64,000 bases of DNA from Physcomitrium patens (Eukaryota > Streptophyta > Bryopsida > Funariales > Funariaceae): positions 11,656,627 through 11,720,626 of the forward strand of contig NC_037257.1 in the NCBI RefSeq assembly GCF_000002425.4. The letters run 5' to 3'. Below are positions 24,572-36,525 of this stretch, one piece after another (position 1 is the first letter of the stretch; each line of letters starts with the position of its first letter). The notes below the pieces were generated by a model, which was not told where the DNA came from, made no database searches, and saw only the letters and a program-made list of their open reading frames with translations. The translations under genes and the position numbers were made by a program.

Positions 24572-27060
24572 AACTCCAAAAACTCACACCCCTTGCGAAT
24601 AGATTGCGCACAGACACGACATCGCTCGACCCAACCTCATTACTCCTCTAATAAAACCACTACAATCGTTACCGCCAGCATTCCACCCTCAACGTTACAA
24701 GCCAATCTCTACAGCATTAGAATCGATTCCTTCTAACACAAAACCGAGTACAGCCCGAGTATGATGCTTCGCTTAAACCCAATCTAATCCCTTGTAATAC
24801 TCGAAGACCCTATCCTGCCAAAACATTCCAATACCACTCCGTGTTAAGTCAATAGAAAATTGGTCAGCGTAGGGTATATCTAAAAATAGAAAGTAGCCAA
24901 TTGGCTGCCAAGGTTCCCCACGAAAAGAGTCCAGCCATCAGCTTTCTTGGTATTCGGCGAAAGTGCTGTCATCTTATATTTTCAATTTCAGAAGCTATGA
25001 GCTGAATTTCAGTCGAATGTACTGCCGTAAACACAAGACCCTCACAACTATGTGCCACTGAAAAATTCAATTTTTCAAGCATATATAAAAGTGGGATTAC
25101 TCTCTTCACTCCCTCAAACGGAAACCTAAGGGACCACAGTGCTAATCAACTCACCGACTACATGCGTTCCAAGCTAGGTTCTCATCCTCCTGTTCTCTAT
25201 CTCCACCGGACATAGCATGGCTTCTCCGCTCACATCAACCTAACAAGTCAATCCTTACTCAACAACCTTCACTCCTAGATCTTCCTTATTCTCCACCACT
25301 CTTCCGCCAAACTCCCATAAAAAAATGCACCTCTTGTGATGACTCGGGGTCTTCAGAGACCCCGCTTGCTTCACGACACATATCCTCATACACTCTCAAC
25401 GGGGTAAGCTGTGCATGGCCTTACGCCCCAGTTCTCAAAATATGGTTGCAAAATCGTTACACAAAATTTCTAAATAAAATAAGAAAACGCCCCATCCGCT
25501 CCACACCCAAGAATGGCAAGGTCATAAAGCCGACACGAAAATCGAGAAATAAGAGCTATCAATTCGCAAATGCTAGTTGCTTCGCTGAACTTCAAGGCAA
25601 ACCCTACATAGCTACTGGAACCAAAACAATCGCACAGAACTGTAAGAATGGACAGTCTCCAAATGCACGCAACTACAAACAATCTCTTCCCTTTCTCTCA
25701 CGCACACCCACACGCAAAACAAACAAATCTCACCTCCACAGCCGCAAAGTGCCCCTCTTTCCTGCAGGAGGTGAGTGATTCAGCAAGAACGATCAATAAC
25801 TCGATGATAGAACCTGGAGGCAAGCATAATAACAGCGATGTCAGGAGCGTAAACAACGGCGAAACTGCGAGCTGCCATGATTACCCTCCTCGGCGTCGAT
25901 GCCCAACCTAGTCTGAGAGGTAAAATTCACTCTGGCATGAGGAAAGGCCAAAGCGATAAACAAGGGACATGCTACGAGCTCGACACGTACTCACGGACAG
26001 CGACCAGGCCGCGATGCATAAAGACGCAGAATATCTCCTCCCCTAGCCGTAGTGTGCCTGCCGAGCACGGAAACACTGGGGTGTGGCGTCTGCGCAAAGC
26101 CAAGTCACCACGATGCTCCACCGCCTGTCACCTCGGGGCTCCATCTCATCACTCCAGATCAAGCTTGCTGCATCCCAAGTCGCAACTCTTCTCCCTCTCT
26201 CCCTCCCTCCCTCCCTCCCTCCGTCCTTCTCTTCCGAACCAATTAGCACTGTACTTTGCAACAGTGCCCAGATAGAAATTGAAAACAACTGGCTCAGATC
26301 CCCTGTTTCGCGAAACCATACATCGTCAACCGAAATCACACTGTCCTGTCCAACAATTTTTACACAAAAATCTGCTTCTCATTTACAGATTTTTACCTGC
26401 ATTAAGTATCCACTATGTTCCCCGCGGGTGAATGGCAGGAAATATCGGATGGGCTTGGCTGGCTCTGCCGGTGAATGGCAGTATCGTTCAATGAACCCAC
26501 CTCGCAGATGACAGACACCTGCGAAGGTGCTGACACATCCTCACTTGGAAATTTTCACACCGTCTCTGCATGCGGATTTGCTTTTCTCCTGTTTCCTGAG
26601 GCTTCAATGCGGTGTGAACCAAAATCTCCTCTTCCATCGATCCCCCCGCCCAATGCCGGCATTCGAGCAGCGGACGTGGCTCCGAATTCACATTAACTGT
26701 TCCGGAATCTCGGCGAATCTAGCAATAGCCCGCCAATCGTCGTGGCCACGAATGTGAATGAACGTCCGAAGAATGTCGAATTGCTCCGCCATCGATTTCC
26801 TTCGCTGCACTCCCCAAATTAAAACTAGGGTTAGTTCCCGACTTTGCGAAGTCCACCGCATTTCTGGTTGCAGGGAGGTCGGTCCGTGGCACCGACCTCC
26901 CACATCCACGAAGCTTCATCCGCTAAAGTTTACCCTCCTCGAAAAAGTACCCCGCTTCCATTTCCCTTTATGGTTACTTTTTCGGTTCCGTGTAAATTTG
27001 GTGTGTTTTATTGTGGCCCTTATTATTGGATATCATTTTGCAAAAAAATTAATTAAATTA
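24572..27060. other. 5' flank of the Kir-like gene; no supported exon
   Basis: The Kir-like gene's first exon and promoter probably lie here, but I could not pick out an ATG exon. A hairpin with an 8-bp stem (CGGGGTCT/AGACCCCG, loop TCAG) sits at 25345-25364. A CCCT-rich tract occupies 26191-26224. A 34-codon minus-strand ORF at 26792-26688 begins MAEQFDILRTFIHIRGHDDW and has protein-like composition; a GTGAAT donor just before its stop could make it a first exon. None of this is confirmed. Confidence 0.35.
26191..26224. repeat. (CCCT)n-type pyrimidine tract
   Basis: Tandem CTCC/CCCT units form an imperfect pyrimidine-only tract of about 34 bp in the region upstream of the Kir-like gene. Confidence 0.85.
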
Positions 27061-28760
27061 AATTAAATCACAAAACAAGATGAATAAGTACCGTGATTTT
27101 TGTCATTGTATCTTTTTTTTCTTTGGAAGCATATGATTGACATTTATTTTTTTATCATTCTTTTGGATACATTTAATCTATTTGCAATCAAATTAGAATG
27201 TGGAAGTTTCACTATAATGTCATTGTGGAACATCCAATTTTGTGTTTAGGATTTGACTTTTTATGCAATGCATTGATTGGGTTTAGTGATGAACATAAAA
27301 CCATAATGTTTCAATTGTGCTTTTTCTTTGAAATTGGTTGTGACATGAAATGATGTGATATGATAATGACCAGTGAATGTAACATAAAACATTTAGATCT
27401 GTAATCATCTGGATTACATGTTATGGAATGCAGACAAATACTTGTGACCTTGCTAACACTACTTTGCAAAAAAAATTGTGTTCTTATTCTATACAGAAGC
27501 AGACATATGTAAGTATATTTCTTGAAATATATTTTATACAAGTTTGTTTTTTTGTTTCTTAATATATATATATATATATATATATATTCTTCTTCTCTAA
27601 ATATTACCAAAGATCTTATAAATTTTAAATCGTTTTATTATATAGTATTTTATAAGCAAAATATTTCTTAATATTATCAAATTTTCACTCATTTTTGTTT
27701 TAAGTACAGAAAGTTGCAACTTGATTGTGCATTTTATACCATTGATTATAACAAATTTTGATCTTTTTAATATTTTTTATCATATAACTAATAACTTAGG
27801 TCATATTAGTAAAACATTCATTAATAGATATTTTACATCTTTCATAGATTTATATCATTTTTTAAATATAAATCACAATTTTTTTTCTTTGATACGTATT
27901 CTAAAAGTAATGTAGTTGTTTTAATAGCTATATATTTACATATAGATAATTTTGCAAATAAGATATATATATATATATATAATGACATGCTTGTTGTTTT
28001 GTAATGAAGTTAATTTTTTTTTGTGAATACTTCAATAATTTATACTTAAATGACAAGAGATTAGAATATTTGTTTTCTGAGTGCTATGGTTTAAAATATG
28101 TAACAAAATACATTTTGATGTTACATAATTCTTCAGAAGTACCATTGTATCATGTATACCTATTGTAATTCTTGACATTCCTTCTACAAAACGATTCTAA
28201 GTATTTATTGTTATCAGCATACCAAACCTTTTTAATTATTCAAAGAAACAAATAACAGTTAGCAATTATCTCATATACTATTTTTGGTGCTATACACTTA
28301 AATAAAAAATCTATTAATAAAGTATTTTGAGACCTTGTGCAAGATTCCAAATTTCTTGAAGTGTGCCTACAATTGACTACCTAAACACACTTGGTGGTGC
28401 GCACATCCAACTTTTTGTCATCCAGAAACACTGCATGACCATGCAACAGTTTTTTATTTTTTATTTTTAATGATGGTGATATAATAGTGACATTTTTGTT
28501 TTGTGTTTTGTGTTTTGTGTTTTTATTTTGTTATTATCACATGTTTCTTATTGTTCTTTAAAAAGGTACTTGTGTGACGCATACATATTGTCAATTCACA
28601 ATGATTTGAAAATCTCTGATTGTAATGTTTTACTACTTTTCAAACTATCATGTAATATCTGAAAACCTCTACTTTTATATTCTTAATATAGGAATATACA
28701 CGTAATAAATTGTTTTTATTTTAATTTTGGATGCTGATAATTTCAATGTTGAGACCTTTG
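27061..28760. repeat. AT-rich decayed repeat stretch
   Basis: The sequence becomes AT-rich with short A/T homopolymers, an AT tract at 27562-27587 and a second near 27962-27981. No protein similarity could be read in any frame. It resembles the larger 5.3-15.5 kb block in composition, but no element could be identified. Confidence 0.5.
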
Positions 28761-31700
28761 CGTTGTCGAAGCATGAGACATGGGTGGGGATGAGACAGAG
28801 TAAGTAGAAGAACTTACAAAGTTGGAGCTGAAGTCAGACCATGGTAGTCGTCCGTGATGTGTGTTTTGATGGCCGTATTTTCCTGGAAACCTTTTCAAAT
28901 ATACGTCCTCCTTATCGCAGTTGCGTAGATTGCTTGTAGGAATTTAGTCCGGCATTTTCTCCGGCTTTCGTGGTTAGTGACATGAAACAAGCAGCCATTT
29001 TCGCTTTCGAGGGTGCAGTTTTACGAATTGTTCATATTGATCAAATTTTATTGCCTGTGACGGAAAGCAGGCTGGAGTCGATGCACGAGTATAGTTTAAC
29101 TCCAAGCTCTCTGCATGAAGCTGTTTCTATGAGGCTAGAAACAGAAAAAATTGCTACTGTGTTGGACAACGAAACTGGTTAAGGAATTTCTCGACTTCAT
29201 CCGCGGTTTGACCCAAAGCTAAGGCAAAAGCAAGCTTGTCCTTCAGAAGAAATGGTAGTTTGTGGAGTGGCTGGTTCCAGAGGTTGATCCTTGAATGAGT
29301 TCTAATTTTTGCACTTCGAAGTACAGCAGCCTGTGTTTGAAAGCTCTATGTGGTTATTCTGTGTGGTATCCAACCCGCGAGGTTACGGTTTGTGACATTA
29401 TGCCACAGGATCTTTAACTGAAGTAAAGCTGCTTTATCAATATCCTGGTGCCCGACTTGTATTAAAACTGTGTTTCATGTCTCTTTTATGGACTCTTCGG
29501 GTTTTGACACAGGACGACCAATTTTACGAGCAAAAACATTTAACCGTGAGGCGAGCATGTACTCGTATCAAAGTCATGCTCGATCCTCATATCAATAGTG
29601 TTAGTTTTTTTCGCCATGTTAGACAATGCAAAATCCTATTCAAGATGCATATTGACAATCAGCAGAAACAGGTTTTCATTTGTGAAGTCTCTGAGGGCAA
29701 TTCTATCCCTGAGCGCATTTGTTTATTAGCACTACACATGTCACGAGCATCACACTATCACATTGCAATCTTGGGCTCTCACTAGCTAAATGATTTGCAT
29801 TAGTTTATTGATTCTGTCTCACTGAACTTCATTTTTCCGCGATGTTTTGAGGCATGAGTAGTCTCTGTTTACATCCGAGAAACGTTTTACACGTTCTTTT
29901 ATGCCGCCTGAATGTATGTATCTCAATAACATACCGTAGCACTGAAGTGACACACTCTCTCAATTACCTCTATTCCCACAATAGGCCGTGAAGATGAACT
30001 AATCTATGATTCTAATTGTCTGATTAATCGAAAGTTTAACGAGGCAATTTCGCTGGATCTGGTGAAGGGACGTTGGCGTATCGCAAACGTCCAGCGCGCA
30101 GAAGTCTAGTCCCCATGACGAAAGAATTTCATCGATCTCGTCGCAAGAAATCCAACTCCACAGAGAAACGAATGGATCTCATAAGAAGAGGCCGTACTTT
30201 CCGATTTATCAAGGTTTCAGTTTCAAAGTGGTTCCGTCCGACCTGTCCATGTTCAGTCTGTGCCAGTCAGCGTCCTATTACAGATGAATTGTTTTTAGAA
30301 ATCGATCGTGTCCTGTGTGTCAGCTAGTTTCCGAAATGTCAAGAGAACTCTGACTTTGGAAAAGGCATCTTTTCCAAGTCTACCCGAGATCGTTCTGGGC
30401 TTGCAGGCAATCACGACCTAATCATTTGAAATGCAGGATCTACGTTGAGCTCGAACAGTCTTGAACGGATCTTAGGCAGTGCATGTTACTATATTTCCCA
30501 AGTTCCTTGCCAGAAGCGATGGCATGTATGGTTCATGCTGGGGAGGAGGTAATTTACATTATGCAGTCGTACGAAGACTTCTGAAACATCTCACACGGAA
30601 GGTTTATCCGAAGCCATTGCAAAAAAAGTGGTGTCTTTTGTGTGTATGCAGGAGCACCCCTTCATACATCAGTGAGTCTGATGTTTTCCACGCGAGCAAG
30701 AGAATTTGTAATGGGAAAGCTCGGTTCTAAAAGCTCCGAGCTACTGCACAGCAAGCACGTCGGTCTTGAACGAGGTAGCAAATCCAAAGTGCGTGACCCC
30801 TACGAACCTAGCAATACTCTCGTGAAAAAATGGTTCATTTTTAGTACTTCTCTGAAACGGTAATGTTTTTTGCGCTGTTCTAATGCTATTCCAACACGTA
30901 AGGATGACACCTTGTGTTTAATCCTCAGTGTTTTACGTGTTATTCTGAAAACTATTGTGAGTGCTCTCTACGGGCTTTGCAGGGTATGTGCGTGTATGGA
31001 GGTATATATTTGATTAGTTGACTAAACTAGAGAATTCTTTCGAACAGTTTTATTTTTGTGCTGATGCCCTGCTTTGTTGATCACACTGTTGATAGAACTA
31101 TGCTGATGGTAAGAAATTTTGCAAACTAGCGACGACTCTCATCCGAATCCTATGGCCACTTTTTTCTTTTTTTAGATACCCATGAACGCTTTGCATTAAT
31201 TGTTGAAAAACGAGATTTCCACACCCAACAATAACTGCAAAGTCAAGGCATGTGATAGGCAGTGTTGGACATTTGACAAGTTCAAATTGTGGTTGGAACT
31301 CATGTAAAGATTCAGTTTCGTGACACAGTTTCTGAGTTTTTTCTTTATTAACAAGCATTCAGAAAGCGTCCTTTGTCGTCACATTCTGACCGATCTGTTC
31401 ATTGGTTTTAGGAATCTTAAATGTTCAAGCTTTAAATGTTTGGAAGTAGCTCACATATCGCTAATGTATTTATGAAGTATCTTATCATAATAGCTCTCAT
31501 TATGACTGAAACTTGAAGTATCGTTTGAATTCAGTCAATGATTTTAAAATGTTTATCAGCACATCTAATGAATCTGCGTCAACACTTTTTGGTTTCAAGC
31601 ATATACATCAATTAAAAAAAGAAAAGAAAATGTAAAGCATTCCGGCGAGGCATTAATTATCTAATCCTACCCCTTGCCAATGTTCATTTTGTTGCACCTT

Positions 31701-32481
31701 GTGTTGATATTCTGTTTATATAGTTTATTACCCCATAGCCCATGATTGTGACCTTCTCAGTACAGGTCTTCAAAACGATTCTTAGAGTCCAATATTATGC
31801 TCGCACGATTTCAAAGAGCAAAATCCTCAAAAATTACACAACATTAAAATCACCGCAGGACTTACAGTCTACCATACAACACAAGTTTTTACACATATGT
31901 ATAATTCACCTGCCTAATACACAAAGCAAGTGGAACAGTTCCTGAGCACAAGAGGTTGGAATGCATGGATCCATCAGAATGTCTTGAAAACAACATTGAG
32001 TTAAACCACAATTGGTAGAGTGGAAAAATACGCACATTCTCAATCAGTACCTAAAGGCACATGCTGTAATCAACCTTCCCACAAGTCAATCCTCGGATTC
32101 TGAAGAGTACAATGAAGGCATTTGACTCCTCAAGATGAAACATAAGGGACGGCGTTGCAATGAGCAGATGTTGGTTGGTTGGTCAATCCACCTCTGCGAA
32201 ACACACAGGGCCCACGAGAAACCCCAACCCATACTTCACTCACACGCATGGAGAATGGCCCTACTTTCGTACCGTCCCATACAAAGCAAATCCATGATTC
32301 GCATCTCCTCTCCAGCAGCGATGAGGTCTCACTTTGTGGGGCTTTCCTCATGGTAAGTAGCCACAGCACAAACCCTGAAGCACACGGAGTCCCAGAATAG
32401 ACGGAGGAAGGGAATTAGGTGAACATTCCCTGGGAAAAGCCCCGATTTAGAGCTCAGATCTTTAGGTTGAGTTTGAATCGC
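28761..32481. other. Genic-composition stretch without a recognisable gene
   Basis: Base composition is closer to that of exons and UTRs. Plus-strand ORFs of 70-100 codons occur at 28970-29182, 29477-29785, 30073-30327 and 30479-30730. None shows a known motif, and they do not link through obvious splice sites. This could be a non-coding transcript, a decayed gene or a gene too diverged to read. I assign no product. Confidence 0.3.
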
Positions 32482-32802
32482 ATGGCAACCTCGCTCACCG
32501 CACTGCACTCCAACTCCAAAGGCATCTGCAGAGGTGGGTTTTTTCGGCAAGCGAGATTTCGCCAAGGGCTGCCCAACTGCCCCGTGACGAGGAATCTCCC
32601 CATAAAGAGTGCCAGCGCCGCAGTTGCCATGCAGGAGGCACGCAGGACCTCGAGAAGAGGTGCTCGGCTACAGTGGATCCGCGCCAGATCCATATTCACA
32701 CAGGCACAGAGCCGGCGGACGAACCGGGAGAAGCTGGGAAGAAGGTGCAGAAGCTCGAAGCCCAAGAGACAGCCCGCAGCCAAGCGCGAGACCGGGCTTT
32801 AG
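32482..32802 (+). CDS. Orphan ORF with plastid-transit-like N-terminus (doubtful)
   Basis: From the ATG at 32482, 106 codons begin MATSLTALHSNSKGICRGGF. The N-terminal half is rich in Ser, Thr, Arg and Ala and nearly free of acidic residues, as in chloroplast transit peptides. The second half is very Arg/Lys-rich and matches nothing I know. It ends about 600 bp before the GUN1 ORF on the same strand. It may be a first exon whose downstream exons I cannot find, an alternative 5' exon for GUN1, or a chance GC-rich ORF; a long ORF also overlaps it on the other strand. Confidence 0.3.
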   Translation: MATSLTALHSNSKGICRGGFFRQARFRQGLPNCPVTRNLPIKSASAAVAMQEARRTSRRGARLQWIRARSIFTQAQSRRTNREKLGRRCRSSKPKRQPAAKRETGL

Positions 32803-33416
32803 GGAAACGGGCTTGGAATTCAAAAGCCAAAAAGGGTCCCTAGGCTGCTGCCCTGATGCTGTGTTCGTCGGCTGCCCGAGGCGCTGGGGATGAGATGCGT
32901 CGTGCGGATGGAATGGAATTTCGTTGCGGAGGGGGGGATAATGCTGAGGTGGGACGGTCGACGGACCTTTCAAAGCATGGCATCCTAAGGGAGCCACCGC
33001 GATTCTCGCAGTAATGGTAGGTGGTCGACGTTGAGGGCATTCTAAGTTAATCGCTAACACTAGCTCTAGTGATGTGACTACTTATCATTTGGGCTCCTTC
33101 ATTGTCATGAAGAGGTTCTAGGTGGAGAGAGAGATAGATGGGCATCCCTTCCTCGTCGTGGAGGGAGTTTTCCTCGAGAGTCAGATCCATGACTCTGATG
33201 ACTCTGTCGCAGTGTTTAGGGCAAGGGTAGTGTAGGAGGGCGGGGAGTTGGGGGAAGAGTGTGAGGGTGTGGGTGGGGTTTCGGGCTTGGGGATTTTGTT
33301 GTGTCGTTTTCGCGACAAGGTCTCTTCTGTGGAGTCGTTTTTAAGTTGGGTGAGTTTTGGGACGTGTTTTAAAAATCGCGGCTGTGAAAGGGGGTGTAGT
33401 AGCCCTAGAGGTTGTG

Positions 33417-36400
33417 ATGGCGAGCGGAGCGGGGTTTCTGTCTGCGGAGGCCAAGGCGGCGAGTGCCGCGGCAGGTGTGGGTGTGGTGGTAGGAGGCCAT
33501 GGTAGTGCGGCGTTGAAGGGAGCTGCGAGCAGTAGCCGGGGAGGGAGATGGAGGCCGACTACGAGGCAAGGTGGTCAGCACAGTGGCGATGCGTGGGTAG
33601 CGCAGCGAGTGGCCGTGGCCGGTAGCGGTAGGGCAGGATGGGGACATCAGCAGCCCGGACACCAGCAGCAGTCTCAGACTGCATCCGCCGCAACTACTGC
33701 TGGAGGTTTAAATGCGGAATTCTGTGGTAGGAGGTCAACCAGGTTGGTGAGTAAGTTTCATCATGGACGGCAGAAGTTGTACATGGGGAAACACAGTCCC
33801 GAGGCGGACATGGCCGCGCAGGAGATCCTGTCAGCGCCATCTATGTCGGGTAATTCGACGGCGTTGTTGCTGGAGAAGTGGTCGCACCAGCTTGTCGGCC
33901 TGGAAGATTTTCCTTACCTTCTGCGGGAGCTAGGAAATCGGGGTGAGTGGGAGCGAGCGCTTCAGGGGTACGAATGGATGGTGCAGCAAGGACATCTTCG
34001 GAGCGAGTGGAGTAAGCTAGCGAGTATAATGATCAGTACCTTAGGGCGTCTAGGAAAGGTCGAAATAGCGCTTGATGTGTTCAATAGGGCGCAGAAGGCG
34101 GGATTCGGGAACAACGTCTATGCCTACTCGGCTATGGTGAGTGCTTACGGGCGGAGTGGAAGGTGTCGCGAGGCCCTCAAGGTGTTCCAGGCTATGAAGA
34201 AGGCGGGATGCAAACCCAATCTGATAACGTATAACACTATCATAGATGCGTGTGGAAAAGGGGGTGTTGACCTGAAAAAAGCCCTTGATATATTTGAAGA
34301 GATGCAGAAAGAAGGCGTGGAGCCTGACCGTATCACTTTCAACTCACTCATTGCAGTTTGCAGTCGAGGTAGTCTGTGGGAGGACTCCCAGCGTGTGTTC
34401 GCTGAAATGCAGCGGAGAGGGATTGAGCAAGACATTTTCACTTACAATACACTCATTGACGCTGTTTGCAAGGGCGGTCAAATGGAGCTTGCCGCTTCAA
34501 TTATGTCGTCAATGAGACTGAAAAACATCAGTCCCAACGTTGTCACTTACAGCACCATGATTGATGGTTACGGAAAGTTGGGATGCTTTGAGGAAGCAAT
34601 TGGCTTGTATCATGACATGAAGGAGTCAGGTGTTCGTCCGGATCGGGTATCGTACAACACACTCATCGATATTTACGCTAAGCTTGGGCGGTTTGACGAT
34701 GCGTTGACGGCTTGCAAGGACATGGAAAGGGTGGGCTTGAAGGCCGATGTCGTCACTTACAATGCTTTGATTGATGCTTACGGGAAGCAAGGGAAATACA
34801 AGGATGCTGCGGGACTTTTCGATAAAATGAAGGCGGAGGGCTTGGTTCCAAACGTGTTGACATACTCGGCTTTGATTGATGCCTATTCCAAAGCTGGCAT
34901 GCATCAAGATGCTACAAGTATCTTTGTCGAATTCAAGCGCGCCGGGTTAAAACCAGATGTTGTTCTGTACAGTTCACTCATCGACTCATGCTGCAAGTGT
35001 GGTCTAGTGGAAGACGCCGTGGTCTTGTTGCAGGAGATGACGCAGGCGGGAATTCAGCCCAATATCGTGACCTACAATTCACTCATTGACGCTTACGGGC
35101 GCAACGGTCAGGTATAATACGGGAAGAGTAGTACCTGTTTCCGTTTTGGTTTCTTAGATTTGGCTAATTCATGGCTTCATCTCGAAAACATTCTGTTCAG
35201 TGGTGAATGTTTTTATCGCCTGCAAGTCTTAGCATTTGTATGCTTACCGTGCAAGCTTTGTGCAGGTGGATAACGTCGAAGCCGCAAAGGGCAACATGCC
35301 GATCAATGTCTTCAATAAAGTAGGAGACAGGAGCACTGAAATAATCTGCAAGACTTTAACCTCACAGCAGAACGCTAATGATCACACTGGTGTATTGGCT
35401 GCTGTGAGTGTATTTCATGAAATGCAGCAGTTTGGGTTGAAACCAAATGTTGTCACGTTTTCCGCAATCCTGAACGCCTGCAGGTAAGTGGTATTACGTC
35501 GATTGAGCCCCATTAACCTTCGACTTTCCAATAATGTTCTTATGGCATTATTTCGTGACCGACTTGGTTGTGGTTCATTGCAGTCGATGCTCTTCATTGC
35601 AAGAGGCATCTGTTTTGCTGGAGCAGATGCGATTTTTCGATAGCTGGGTTTATGGTATTGCCCATGGGCTGTTGATGGGTTTGAGGGAACATGTTTGGGT
35701 TGAAGCGCAACGATTGTTCGATGAAATTGCTCGGATGGATTACGCTACTGGAGCAGCATTTTACAATGCTCTTACGGATGTCTTATGGCATTTCGGCCAG
35801 GTTTGCTTCGTCTTTGCTGACTTTTCTTTTTCACTACGCGGTTCACTAGGCTCTTTCAAAACTAGTATTGGTCTACTCAGTTGACAAGTTAGCCTATGGT
35901 TTGATGTCGAGTTTCAAATTGTGCGTTCTTTTTTATCTTAATGTAAATTAACAAGTAAATCTGTGTAGGGCGTCGTAACCGCAAATTTGCTAGGCAAATC
36001 ATTCTTACATTCCACTCGTTTTTTAAAATTTTGGAACAGAGACAAGGAGCTCAGGAAGTGGTTGTTGCTGCTAAGCGACGCCAAGTGTGGGAGAACGCGT
36101 GGTGGCGTTCAGAGCAACAATTCTGCCTCGACCTTCACCTTATGTCGGTAGGCGCAGCTCAAGCGATGCTACACGTCTGGCTTCTTGACCTCAGAGCTTT
36201 GGTCTGGGATGGTCATGCTCTACCTAGAGTACTCAGCATCTTGACAGGATGGGGTAAACACAGCAAAGTTGCGGGCTTCAGCACCGTGAAGAGAGCTGTA
36301 GAATCAAGATTACTAGAAATCAAAGCTCCGTTTCAAGTAGGCCGATATAACGAAGGTCGGCTGGTTTGTGCTGGTCACATTGTCCGGGCATGGCTTGGAG

Positions 36401-36525
36401 ATCCCAGGACATCCAAACTACTCATGCTACAAGATGCGATTATTAAGTCGAATCCGCAGTGGAATCGGTTCCCTGATGGATTTTTATCCTTGAAAGAACC
36501 TCTACTGGCAGATGTTGCGACGTAG
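33417..36525 (+). CDS. GUN1: GUN1 orthologue: plastid PPR-SMR protein
   Basis: GUN1 integrates plastid retrograde signals and acts in plastid protein homeostasis and RNA editing. Four exons (33417-35111, 35266-35483, 35584-35800, 36040-36525) give 871 residues, against 918 in Arabidopsis. The N-terminus (about 1-140) is Ala/Gly/Ser-rich with few acidic residues, fitting a transit peptide. Tandem P-type PPR motifs ([16 protein letters not shown] and similar) run from about 155 to 570, with more degenerate copies in exons 2-3. Exon 4 encodes KRRQVWEN, then the SMR domain: [20 protein letters not shown] and [12 protein letters not shown]. Both blocks are near-identical to Arabidopsis GUN1 and separate it from other PPR-SMR proteins. 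The first ATG in frame is at 33417; the frame is open upstream to 33357 without another ATG. Confidence 0.9.

Noticed and set aside
32668-33060. 130-codon minus-strand ORF opposite the transit-like ORF
   Set aside because: It is Pro/Ser-rich in GC-rich DNA with no motif, consistent with a shadow frame.
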